Shown in pieces: positions 1 through 12,895 of a DNA stretch of 64,000 bases. The stretch is from Kryptolebias marmoratus (lineage: Eukaryota > Chordata > Actinopteri > Cyprinodontiformes > Rivulidae): NCBI RefSeq assembly GCF_001649575.2, contig NC_051451.1:24908325-24972324 (forward strand). The letters run 5' to 3'. The position numbers and the translations under genes are program-made. Position 1 is the first letter of the stretch. Each line of letters begins with the position of its first letter. The notes beneath the pieces were generated by a model. The model saw only the letters and a list, made by a program, of their open reading frames with translations. It made no database searches and was not told the DNA's origin.

Positions 1-3000
1 ATGAACAAAACTACACTTTTATTCAGAAGGCAAAGCTTTTTTTTTTCCAGCACACCCCAATTAAATCTGACATTCTGTAAAAAGCAGCTTGGAGCAGTCA
101 GTGTGTGTCTGTGTGTTTATGAATATGGATTCCTTTACGGTGTCAATTAAGCACTGGATAAACATCCATGATATGCTTTTCACAAGCTTAAGCATAGTCA
201 AACTATTTCTAATTAGCTGGTTTATATGAGAGGCTCAGATTAAGCATAAAGAGCTGTGGACATCCCACTGGTTCAAGGCTAGAGCCCATATGTGAGACTG
301 TGTATGTGTTGTAGAAATAATAAATCTTCTCACTTGTTTTACACTTCAGAGTTGTTCAGCTTTGGCGTTTAGTGGATTGGCTCACTAACATTCCCCGAAT
401 AAGAAAAAAAAAAAGGAACACCACATCTGTAAGACATTTAGGGAGTGGATGGTTGATGTGATTTGGACAGTGTCATTAAAACATTCAAGGTTATGGCCTG
501 TTATAAGAAGGTCCAGCTATCCAGGTGTCAGGAATCATTTACTGAACTTTTGTGGGTTTTCTGAGTGAAAAGAGGATTTGGAAGTTTCAAGAAAAAAGCA
601 AAAAAAAAAGACGGGCATGAAAACCAGTCTACCTAAAACTGCAGGAAAGCTTCTAGAATGAGGATTAAGGTTCAACTTCCATCTGTGTGATTGACAGAGG
701 AGTACTTAGCACACAATTATAATCCGTTAAAAGCTAATAAAAGCACCATCATGCTGTTTCAGCACAAGGCTTGGGCCGATGCAGTTTTTTCCCCCGCTGA
801 TTGGCTGTTGGCTGATGAGAGGTAGACATCATATCTACAGCAAACATCCTCACAATAACCTCAGGCTTAAAGGGTCACAGGTCAGACCTGGGATCACATC
901 AATCTCACACACACTGGGAATCCTTCATAAGCTAATTTGGTAACTAATTTATGAGGGATGGGCTTGAGCTGTATATCAGTTTATAATCCTCATAGATGTT
1001 ACATGGGCTTCCACAACTCTCCCATGTGTCTGCTTCAATGATTAGCTGCAGTTTGAACGAGATCTAGATGGGATTTTTGTTTTGAAGTTCCTCAACAATC
1101 TGAGGAAAGCTACTAACAAGATGAAATTCTAACCATGTGCGCAGAGTGCTGATAAAACTGTCACTGGCAATCTGAATTTGGCTACGAGCTGCTTCAGGTC
1201 AAGGTATCACATCTTTCATCTGCCTGGACATCAGCACATCAGGGAGCTCATTAGGAAGCCATCTTTCAAACAAAATAAATAACTCAGCATCTCTGTCATT
1301 CAGTAAGACAAACATCTGTACAAAAACTATCCCTCGAGTCCCACCAAGGCCCCACCCAACAAACCAGATCATGAGGTTAAATTGTATCCATGATGCTCTG
1401 ATGATCTGACATGTGAGACCTTGTGACATCCGATGTTACGGCCTAATCAGGTGGAGTCTTTTCTATGTGTTTCGCATGACTCAAAGTTGAGTAACAGAAC
1501 ATAATTAACAAGAAAATGCATTTTCTTAAATTGAGACATGTGAATCAGAGTCCTTTTCCCACAGAAAAATGGAGGCTGCATTGGGAACAAAACCATGCAA
1601 CACCTCCACAACCGTGAATAATGTTGAAAAGTAAACGGAAATGAGACATCTTATCGCTATTCTCCAGTGAGGGAAGCATAGAGAGTAGGCTACAAAGAGT
1701 CAAAGGTTCAAGATGCATTAAGAATGTGCCAAATACAAATTTGTTTTATTATCAGTTTTTTGTCTGAAGCTATTTAAAAGTATCACAAATGTTTTTGCTT
1801 TTATCTCCACTGTTTGGATGTACATGTGAGTGCAGAGGAGGAAAATATTTATTCCCATGCTAGCAGTGGATAATAGGCTGTAACACTGAACCAATGGGCG
1901 TTCAGAAGGAGCACAAAAGCACACATTGAAGATGATCAGTACTGATAACGTGAGCTGGATGCAGTGAATCAACTTCAGTCCAGGCTTTGTGACCTGTCAT
2001 ATTCAGACATAAACCAGCAACTCTAAAGATTAAGGGGAAATTCTGGCTCTGCCTCCATTCTCAGCCTGTAGCCGAAAAAGTTGTCCTTCAGATCCCTACT
2101 GTATGACACGAATCCCAAACCAGTTCTTTGAGGGATGGCCTCAAGCACAGTCCTTAGAAGTGGATTGTGGGGAAACTTGATTTAAATATGTACAGCTGGA
2201 AGCTCATGTGGTTTTGTTCATTCACTTTGACTTGCAAGACCTGAGCTAAGAAGTACTGTATGGAATTTTTTAAGTTCTCCTTAAAGTTTTTTTTTGAAAT
2301 TCGGTTTGAAAACTGCCCTCTTAAAAAGTACATTTTCCATATGAAAATCATTTATCCAAGTGCTTTCTATATAGAGTTTCATAATCACATTTTCAATTAA
2401 AAAAAGGTGCTGAAATGACGTTTTAAATATAGCAGATGAATATCTAAAAGTCTGACTTTCTTCACATCGCGCTGAAAGTAACGTTTACGGAGCAAAAAAA
2501 TGTTCTTGTAATGGAAAAGAATAACCATTTCCTTTTCTTGTCAAAGCAGAGACCACAGTGTGTCCAGCTTAAAGCAGCTGTGCCATTTTGAAAAGAACAA
2601 ATACAGACACCGAGCCCACTGGGACTCCGAGCTTTTACCGGAAACTAACTGCAAGAGCAGGGATATCACACTGCTGAGGGATTCTTACAAATGAGATAGG
2701 ATTTTTTTTCTTCTGTTTCTCAAAAGTGTTACTTCAAAACCTTTCACTTACATGTCCTCGTGTTATTTCAGCTTTAGCTGTCAGGCATGATGCTTACAAA
2801 CGCCACAAACTGCAAACAACATAATGACTGCAGTCACTTTGGCACAGCTGCTGCAACAGGACGTTCTGACAAGATGAGAGGATGTTAACTGAAACAGTGC
2901 TACATGCAGTTTCTAATCTGTTTAAATCTATAATTTAAAATCACCAGACTCACTGTATATCTGGATATAAATTATACATAAAACAAACGCGCTTAGACCA

Positions 3001-4329
3001 CAGCAGTTTGACTTCTTAAATGCTCGTTTTCTATCAGATTCCTGTCTGGGATAGAGGGTGAGGAGATGTACTCTAATGAGTGAGACACTCTTCCAAGCAG
3101 ACTATTCCATCCACTTTATGCTTTTGAAATTACATTAACCTTTTTAGACACAATTTTCAGAGGATTCTGAAGGCGGCTGAGTATTGCATCACTAATTGAC
3201 TGCTTAGTGGAGGAAATGTGGTGGAAAATGACAAGATTATTAGATACAGACTGAGAATGTAATGGAGTGCCAACGTAAGGGTTCACTGATGACACCTTTA
3301 AAAAAAGCCAACAAATAACAGGAAAGCTGCACTGAAAAGCCTTCAGTATGAGGTGAAAAAAAATAAACTCGTGGAACATATGTTCACAGGCTCCCAGACG
3401 AGGGCATATACACTCCTACACAAGTAAGCCACGTTTTGCATCAAAATGTGAACAAAGATGGCTATTTCAAAGACGGAGCTCAATCCACATTCACACAAGC
3501 TATTCCCCCTACCTTAAACATGTTTAATTCAATAAAAGTTTGATGCTGTTTTAATAAGAGGAAAAGCTTGCGGCCTAAAAGACTGCTTTTCTTGCTCAGA
3601 GTCCCCCTATCATGTTTCTCAATTTATCCCCCCCTCCCTCCACCACCATCCCCTGCAGGAACACTTGTATGTTTCAGTCAGTAGGCGGCATGGGTTTTCT
3701 CCCTTAACTCTTACCACATGTGCACTAACTGAAGCCGTACACCACGCCAGATAAAGCCTCTGAAAAGCTCTGCCTCGCTTATCTTCCTCGTTCAATTTTC
3801 CAAATTAATACTAAATAAAAGATCAATCCAGAAAGTATTACTGATATGCTTCATGACAGACTTGACACAGCACACCCTTACAAGTTTAAAGCAAAATCTA
3901 AATCAATTTAGATTAAGTATTGATAATTATTGGGTCGGAGGGGGAAGAGGTGACTGACATACAGAGGGCATAAGAAAGTATCACACAAGATGAAGTAGGA
4001 GACATGTTTTTCATCTTCTAACACAAAAAAAGGCCATGAAAGTCTGAAGCACTGCATGACTCCCATCAAACAGAGGAAAGATCAAAATGTTGTACATGAA
4101 TAATTTATAATTAAATTAATTGTTTTTGGCTGTGGGGTCTGCCTGTGCTAGATTGCTGTACATTTATGTATATATGTCTCCATAACAGTGTGAATGATGA
4201 TTCAGTAATCACATTGTTTTTATTTTTCCCCATACGTTTGTGCTGTTTTAGCTATTCATATATTATATGTTCAGCTCAATTAGGAGATGGGTGCTATGAC
4301 TTGTAACTTTTACAACTTTCTAAATAATT

Positions 4330-4765
4330 AACTTTATTTGCAAACAATTCCTCATCGAAATACACTGAGATTTTTTCAGTTCCTTCAAAAATATTGTTTT
4401 TGTCTTCTTATGATACTTTTAGCTTTGGTAGTGATATGTATAGCTAGCCTTTTGCTACTTTTGGCTATCACTCTACTACTTTTAGCTTTTCTTTTGCTAC
4501 ATTTAGTTAGCTTTTTGTTACTTTTAGCTACCAGCCTACATTTTTAGCTAGGGTTTTGCTACTTTTACCGAGCTATTTGCTACGTTTAGCTTGTATTATG
4601 CTGCTTTTAACTAGCCTTTTAATACACAGTCGTATGTGTTGCTCCACTACTTTTTGGCTCTTATCTAATGTTCTGGCACTTTTAGCTTTTAGCTTACATT
4701 TTGCTTTATTTAGCTAATGTTCTGCTTCTTTTAGGTTTAATAACTCAGTTTCAACAGTCATTTAA
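4330..4765 (+). repeat. Imperfect TTTTAGCTA/TTTGCTAC repeat, copy 1
   Basis: A leader containing CACTGAGATTTTTTCAGTTC and CTTCAAAAATATT is followed by more than ten irregular units built on CTACTTTTAGCTA and CTTTTGCTAC, from about 4415 to 4740. A second copy with the same leader is at 8150-8350. The leucine-rich open frame from 4338 to 4547 is a translation of this repeat and not a gene. Confidence 0.75.
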
Positions 4766-5149
4766 TACTCAGCATTCACACTACAGTTTTGCAAAAATGC
4801 TATTTCTCTGTATTCACAAAATCTAAACGTAATTTGACAGAAACTTGGTGGTCATGTCTCACTTCAACTCCACTGAATTCAGTCACATGTTATCTCATAG
4901 AAAAGTGGTGAAGCCACCCAATTTGTGCACAATAGGACAACAGTGAATGCCTGCAATTACAACTGCTAACATCTCCAGGATTATTGTTTTCCATGGTACA
5001 CTGCACAAAAACAGGGAGCAGCGGTTATTGCACAAAAATTAAAACCACCCCGCTGCAAGCATAGATTGGTTTGAACCTACAAAGAAGCACTAATTCTGAA
5101 ATGGGCCATGAAATACTGTAGATTATTGCTGGTCATAGAGAGGAGTTAA

Positions 5150-5370
5150 TCAGCTCGCCAAATGAGTGATGAGACAAGCTGAGTAGAGGACTCCCCCTCG
5201 CTCTCCCCATTATCTGATGACGTGCAGAGAGGCTACCTAGAGTGAGCACACAGACTTCATGCCTGTGCAGTGGGCTGTGGCTCGTGCTGGGCGCCCCGCG
5301 CGCATCAGATAATTGGTAGAGCACCCCCACATGAAGCTCTGTGCCAAGGGGGCGGCATGCAGAGAAAAAC
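5150..5370. promoter_or_regulatory. GC-rich possible conserved non-coding element
   Basis: A GC-rich island in AT-rich intron contains a pair of inverted sites: CCATTATCTGATG at 5207-5219 and CATCAGATAATTGG at 5303-5316. The latter is the reverse complement of the former apart from one extra base. Each carries a GATA-type (TTATCT/AGATAA) core, and the second also a homeodomain-type TAATTG. A TGACGTGCA lies between them near 5217. Short open frames here have no family resemblance. Whether it is conserved cannot be seen from one sequence. Confidence 0.25.
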
Positions 5371-8149
5371 ACACAACTTCAGCAGATGGTTTGCCTGGTG
5401 AACAAACAGCATGCGGATGGATATGGAGCACTAGAAAGAATCAGGGGCTTACTCACAGTATAGAAAAAGCAGTAGTCAGGCAGGAAGAATAAATGTGTTT
5501 GGATGTATCTGTGCACATCCTGAGTGACATACTATGCAACGAAAGTGGAAAGATCTAAGGCTGACTGACAGCTGATTTGTTCATTATCACACAACATTGG
5601 TTTCCATCAGTATTTCCAAACAATCCAAGGTGTCAGGAAATCAAAAGGCAGTTGAGCAACCGAGCAGGGAAGAGAAAAACAAATATGTCACAGTAATGAC
5701 ACAATACAATATATTGGCCCTTTGATGACACAATAAACAAGCAAACTGAGCAAAAGAATGTGTTGAGATGGCAACAACGGCAAAGAGGATATCATTACAG
5801 CCCTTCAGTCGCTTTATTTCACAGTATGGGTCAGAAGAAACAAAGTAAGAGAGCTGAATCAATGTGACAGGGTTAATGACTGTTTCTCTCTTCTAAACTC
5901 TGGCTGTGGAGCAGCTGGGCCTCGGGGAGCCCAGGTGACAGTTACACTTTCTGTCATACCCAGCCAGTCACACACCATCTCCTCACCTCACTTCATCGAC
6001 ATGATGCCACAGCGCCTCCTCCTCATGACATTAGCACACAGCCTCTGCAGCTCAGCTCCTCACCTGCAGGCCTCACAGGACCCCAGCAGGCTTAATTTTA
6101 AACCGGCAGATTCTTAACACCCTCATCAGTCTGTTGATGGAATCACAATAAGATCTGTGTAAATGAACACTTGCTTTCTTGGTTTGTTTAATACTAATTG
6201 TGAGGCAGATGGTTGAAGTTTGAGACACAGTGAGAACACCAGAAACACAAACAGGATTTTTGATTTTTTTTTTTAAGATTATCTAAATTAGCTCTTAATT
6301 GTGGTAAAACTGCAACAATTGACCTGTCATAACAGGGTAAAACACAAATTTTAAAAAAAGATCTGCAATATATTTGTTTAAATATGTTATTGCTTTACTA
6401 ACTTTTGCATGGATCTTCTGGGCCAAAGATGAGGAAACTGTACCTCAACATTTTGAGACACTAAATCAAATGTCACAATTTTTTTTTGACCAAAGTGGGA
6501 AAACTATGCCTCCAAATGTACAGTGCAATATTTTACTGATATGCATTGTTTAGAGTGTGCTAACGCTAATGTAAAACTGACAAATTTTACTTTCTTTTTT
6601 CATCATTGCATTGGGATATTTTCTGTGCATAATTTGTAGTCAGAGTTCTTTCTTCCTTTTATTTACCAACATTCCAATAAAACATCTTTCTATAATATAT
6701 AATCTGCATTTTATTTTTTATTAAAGCTAATCAACAACATTAGCTCCAGACAAAGTCATATACTTGCAAATTAGCATGAAATACACTTTTCAATGGTCAT
6801 ATTTTTCCTCAATAAAATAGTTTTTTCGGCCAAAAAAAGAAAACTTTTGACTCAAATCTAAAAGAAAACACTGTATTTTGTGAAACAATGAGTTAAAATC
6901 ACTTCAGGCTTTTGAGTCTTGCCTGAACGTTCTGGTGATGTTTCCAACTGGCTGCACATTAATGACAATGTGCAGAAAATGCACAGGAAGTAGGTTAAGT
7001 GTGTGAATGAACCCCATGTGCGAGTGTTTGACCACAGTATAGAAAAGTTGCTGATTTCGAGCAAAAGGCCATCTGTGCCATTTTCTTTGACCTTCGTGGG
7101 ATGTGACTGTGACTGTGAGGAATTCTCTCAGGTTGTGTGTTTTTCTTTTGAAATGATTCCTTCCTTCTTTTTGATTATGATAATATTCTTGTTGCATATA
7201 TATGTGACAGACAAAGGATTACAACAGTTTAGGGCTCTGAATACACTGTTCACACAGGCTTCTTGCGTATTTTTGTATGAACTTTGTTGATTTTTAGAAG
7301 TAATTAAAGACGAAAGCCACCAAAAATAGTTTTGCTCTGTTTAGCTGAGGTTTTGTGCCTCAGAACAGTGGAGATAACCTCCTTATTTACTCCTCTGTGC
7401 CTTGATCACAGCACTTTGTCAGTCTAGCTTTAGCAGTATCCACACCCAGTACAGTATCAACTCCTAAGGATAGCCTATAGGCCAGTGGTCACCCTGAACA
7501 ATATCCAAACAAATAACCTTCCCTGCTGTCACCAATTTACAACTATCTGACAGACTTCCTGCCCGAGGATAGTCACAATACAGCTCAGCAGAAATAAATA
7601 TCCCCAGGTTTTACCTCTTATCTTTCAGAGCAGTGGTCATTTCCTCAAAACAAGAAAGAACTAGCATGATTTCTTTGACTCTAATTGACTAGTTGATGTT
7701 TAAAACTAGCCATTTAATTAATATGGTCTGTGTTACTGTTGTACAGTAGAAGTTAAACCTAAAAAAACTGGTAGAGACTCTTGCAAGTGTGGCAACATTG
7801 CCCCATTTTCTACCACATGCTCCACAGAGTTTGTTCTGCCTGAGGAGCCTGTTTCTCTGCTCTTCTTCCCTTCAGAAGGTGAGGGCAGAGCTATCAACCA
7901 GAATGAGTGTTCGAAGGGTGGTGGGCTGAGGAGTTCCCAGCTGAGCTGCCGCTGCCGCCATGTTGCCCTGGGCTCAGCAGCAGCACCAAGCTGGTCTCTT
8001 GATCATTTCTATAAAAGCTCGTCTATCCTTGGCTGAGGCCAAACATGCTTTTCACTGCTAATTGTGTGGATGCTGACTCAGCATTCAGACATTTGTGTTC
8101 TTGTTTTATAGTTTTTTCTGTATGCAGGGGATACTTTTCAAAATGTTTC

Positions 8150-8350
8150 ACTTTATTTTCAAAATTTTCCCGTATAAATATGCATTGAGATGTCTTCAGT
8201 TCCTTTAAAAACATTCTTTTCTTTGAAATCCTTTTCAGGAAATTAATTCTATTGTCTTTTTATGCTACATTTAGCTTCTAGCTACTGGTTAGCTACTTTT
8301 AGCTCCTAGCTAGCCTTTAGATGCTTTTAGCTTCCTGCTAACCTTTCACA
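8150..8350 (+). repeat. Imperfect TTTTAGCTA repeat, copy 2
   Basis: The leader CATTGAGATGTCTTCAGTTC followed by CTTTAAAAACATTC, the block GTCTTTTTATGCTAC, and then about five units of the TTTTAGCTNCTAGCTA kind (8260-8345) match the order and orientation of the longer copy at 4330-4765. The array is shorter and more diverged. It seems to be a dispersed element whose internal array varies in length. Confidence 0.65.
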
Positions 8351-10757
8351 GCATTAACAGAGTATTTTGACATCCTTGGCTCAAACCCTGAAGCACTTAA
8401 CCTTTTACACTCCATTAGTTTAAAGAGTCACCCACAGCATGAATTAACGGGTATGATCATGATGCCTTCAGCAAAGATATAAATAGTTATGCAATGTTTT
8501 AACAGAACCTTAAAATCTTTCTTTGACAGGAGTTTTATTAGAACAGAAAACAGCCAAACATTCAGTGAAACTGAAAAGATGCGCAAACTGAACCTCTAAG
8601 TGCTTCCTACAATATTAGATTTGAACTGGAGACATTGTTTGTGTGTAAATGTTTAACAGCTATTGAGCATTGGACAATTATCGCCCTAAGTGAGCTCCAG
8701 TGACAGAGCTATTTTGTTTGAGTGAAATAAAAGTCCTTAGAAATGTATCTCCTGATTAGATCTGATATTTTCACGATTTGATGTTGTAGGAGAAAACCCT
8801 AAACAGTGACCAGAGGATATAGTACAATGGATTTTAAAGTGAAACCAGCTTTATTTTATGTCGTCACTAAAAGATGAGATAAAAAAATAATCGCATTTGT
8901 GAAGAAACTCAGAGATTTAACTGGGGTGATCACTTCTTTTGTCTCTCCAACACAGTGTACGCTGGGTTTGTCCAACAGTGTTCCCATGAATTTTATCAAG
9001 ACATCAAGTGTTACAGGGGCGAGTTTCAGCAGCTGTGGTTTTCTGTTCTTCTAGGTGAAAAGAGGGAAAACAAGTGTACCCTGCCAATTACTGTAGATGA
9101 TGTGTGTCTTTCCTTCATCAGGCTTTTGTTGGGGGCAGTGAGAGTGGTCTGTCACCTGTCACTCTGTTACACTGTATTGCTGTGATTAAGAACTTCCTGT
9201 GGCTCTGATACAGTTATCAGCAGTAATGTGGGAGGCTGACTGAACAGACACTCCAGATCAGGGAGCAATGCATCAGCTGATGGAGTGGTTCAGCTCCCTC
9301 GGCACTTGATCTGACATTATATTAACACCCTTTGCAGAGCACAGAGATTGGTAAACAGGAAAACAGCAGCAGAGGAAAATTAAATGCTTTGGTCAAATCG
9401 CACTAGGCTAAAGCCAAACTCTGTAACTATAACGACATTCACAGAAAGCTACATTTACTATGATGAAAGTGGGAGACTATATTTCACATCACATTTGTCA
9501 CTCTTGACATTCATCTCAAAGACCGACTTCTATATGCATACCATTTTGCTTATTTTCCCCCCTTAAATTCTTTGAAGCTGGAGTGAAAGGCAAACTGTCT
9601 TTTTGTCGAAGCAGTTGTATGACATGAAATCATTTGGGAGCGTTGTCTACAGGCATGCTGTGTGACAATTTGAAGAGAACTAACGGGTAAACCACCACAT
9701 CTGATAAAAGAGTGCAGAGATGCTGCACAGTTTTAAACAGGATTTCACGCACCAAATATGACTGGGGAAAAAATAAAACAATAAAAATGATATATGCATA
9801 TATGTTGTGCCAATTACCTCAGATTGAGTTTTTCAATTGCTGTACAAGTACTGTTTTTGCATTAATATCTAAAAAATATTTTGTGTTTGATAACACACTA
9901 GTGGCAACATATTTTTCAGATTTTCTTGAGTCTTTTCTGATGGGAAAAAAGAAACATTTTTCATATGCCACGTTAGAAGCTGTGCTGGCAAAGTATTTTT
10001 CTGTTGGTAAAGTGAGTTTCCTTTTTTTTCCCACAAGCAGAAGCAATTGATTGAGGTTCTCAAAGTCCAACAGGAGAAAGAACTCAAATCCCAGATCAAA
10101 TGAAAAACAGAGGTCATGGAGGATCGAAAACAGAGAATGTGGAAGTTCAAACTCTTTTTTTTTTTTTAATCATAAGAGCACGTTAAAGTCAAAGAATAGA
10201 GACAAAGACAAAACGGTAGCATCTCAAATGCAGAATTATGTGTTTCAATAAAACTGCACAAATATATTCTGGATGTCAGCGGCTCTGCACACAGACTGCA
10301 GACAGGAGCAGCAGCTCATTTTCAGCTTCTTCAGCTTTGCTACATTGAAAAATATAGTTAAGAAAGGTTATTTCTGCCTACTGGAATAGCCTAGCATAAC
10401 CAGTCTCTACAACCACTTTTATTTCTTTTCATTAAAAATTTTATCTGGGAGAAGAAGGACTGTATTCCATTCAGTTAAATTTTAGAGGCAAACAAAATCC
10501 TGTGAATTGTTTGAGTACAGCAAGCTGGTCCTTCTTCTCCAAAGTCAATAATAGTAAAGTTATAAGGCTGGTCTGAAAGAAGCGCTGAGGTCAGAAGAGG
10601 GGAAGCAGTTCTGCCTTGATTAGAAAATAAGAAGCTTTTGTCCAGAAGTTTGATTGGTGGGGGAGTTGTGCAATCTACAGTTCCAGCTTGCGTTCTAAAG
10701 GTGTATTCTCCACACTAATAAAACAACTTCCAGGTGAGTTTTCTTTGCACTCAATCT

Positions 10758-10781
10758 TTTACTGTTACAGGTAACAGTAAA
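10758..10781. other. Near-perfect 24-bp palindrome
   Basis: Arms TTTACTGTTAC (10758-10768) and GTAACAGTAAA (10771-10781) flank AG. On the plus strand the centre also reads TTACAG|GTAACA, an acceptor followed at once by a donor-like hexamer, but that is antisense to macrod2. Confidence 0.85.
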
Positions 10782-12874
10782 GGACAAGACAAGAGCAGGC
10801 CTGCAGGTTTAGCTGTCAAGCTAGCCATCTTCTCTTTATCTTGGTCTCACCTGCGTCGTGGACAGTTCAATCCATCCAGCTCCTTTTGGCTTTCCACAGT
10901 GACATTCGATTAGTGGACCAATTACAAAAGCATTGCTTTAAGGCCACTTTTTTCAACTTGTGTCAGGGAGAGCCACCAAGACACAGGCTGAGGAAATTCA
11001 AGACCAATGAGTAGGTCGTAAATAATAATGGAGCCAGTGCCAGGTTGATAAAAAGGTTCAGAAGAAAGAATTTCCACTGAATTTGGTTCAAAAACCTGTA
11101 AATCTGGAAATGATCAGGAATGTTTGAGAGTTTAGAGATAAGCAAAAATCTACCTTCTGCACTCAGAGAAATTTGTCAATTCAAAAAATTAAGTGGCACT
11201 GACCAAAATATCTGTTAAGTTGCTGCCTTTCAGATGACACTATGCTCTAAGGTTAAAAATATTAAATAAAATCATGTTCAGGTAACGCCTTGAGGTCAAA
11301 ACAAAAGGGCTGACTCATAATTAGAAAAGAAAATCCAACATTGTTAGAATAATCTTGAAGGACCTCACAAAAACAAAAAAAAAAAATGGCCATACAAAAG
11401 AAGATCTTTCATCCTAATACTCAAATTACTAGCGATAGGCAAAAAATGCATCCACTGAATTCCAGTGAAATAAGTAGTAAATTAATCAATAGCAGATGTA
11501 ACATCCTTTAAAGACTATATACACAGATGCTGCTACTGAAACACAGAAAGAGCTCATTAATGTAAAACATGTTTGCTCTAACCTATTTCCTCTCATGGCT
11601 GTAAAGATTTGTTCTCAAAGAGAGCTACTGCTTAAATTGACTGGACCTTTTCCTTTTAACAGCTCAATAAGTGAGGCAACAGTAGCAAAAAAAGAAGTCA
11701 CTCTTACTTGCACCAACTGATCTCTAGTCGTAATTATGACTATCAATTGTGAGGCACATCACAGAGGGCACTACACTTTGGCTTTGGTTTCAATTTCATC
11801 ATGCTGAGTGGAAAACCAACATGATGGAATAAGGCGCCATGTAAGATCCCTTTTACATGTGATCACAGATACCCACACACCTCAGTTTCTCACCAAATTT
11901 GCAGGGATGTAATTTAGCATATGCTACTGCTATGGCCAGACATGTGAACAGGTGCAGGAGAAGATGGTGTGAATGGCTCGATACACAGCATGACAAGGGT
12001 AGCACCTTCTGTCACAGTCTTGGGAAGAACTTGAGCCTGATCATTCCCGTGGCCAAGTTATTAAGAGGCAGGGATTGGTTAATCATGCAGCTTTAACCTG
12101 ATTGAGCTCCATTGGATCCGTCCTCTATAACTGCTTGGTCCTTGAGCACTGCTGAGCACTGAGAGCTGGTAGTCTTGTGTTAATGTGGTAATTTAATTAA
12201 AGTCTGATTTCGTAATTTCCTTTTTCTGCTTTTAGAAGGAATGTTTAAGCAACAACAATCGTGTATTTCACGATTAATCTTGTACTTTTAATAAATAGGC
12301 CCAGTGATCAGGTGGGATTGTTCCTGATGTGGAAAACTGCAGACCAAAGTTGTGCTGAAGGCAGGATTAGCCCATGAGAACTCTCCCACATCCAGCATTC
12401 GGTGACATGACGAAAGACTTGTAAGAAGCAGGGGAACTGATCTTTGTCTACGGCAGTCACTTCTAATTGTCTTGCAGGCCAGATTAGGCCTCACTGGAGG
12501 CTCTACATGGGGAGCCCCCTGTGCCCTGTGGGACAGTACCTTGGGCTCTCAGAGTGACAAGAGCTAACACACAGTTTTGCATCATGCTCTGAATAATGCA
12601 AATCCTGTCACCCCTCCACATAACGAGACTCGGGTGGCTTCACACAATATCATCTGCAACAGTGACAAATCCCAGCGTGATGCAAATTAAAACAGTGTAT
12701 GAGTTTATTTTCACTATAGTGTACCACCTTCACTGAATTATGTATCAATAAATTTGGCTAAACAGAAACAACTTCAAGCTACTGATAACAATTTGGCAAA
12801 GAAAGTCCATTATTGGCACAGTTAGTCTATTAGCAAACATACTCACACATCCTCAGTTCAGTTATAAAACACAA

Positions 12875-12895
12875 ACACACACACACACACACACA
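12875..12895. repeat. (AC)n microsatellite
   Basis: About ten uninterrupted AC dinucleotides, preceded by an imperfect ACACAA stretch. It is an ordinary vertebrate microsatellite. Confidence 0.95.

Noticed and set aside
4338..4547. Leucine-rich 69-residue open frame resembling a membrane protein
   Set aside because: It is a translation of the TTTTAGCTA/TTTGCTAC repeat array; the same repeat recurs at 8150-8350 without an open frame.
9712..10050. 112-codon plus-strand frame with overlapping minus-strand frames
   Set aside because: AT-rich, Lys/Phe/Tyr-biased translation of intron with no motif and no splice or start support.
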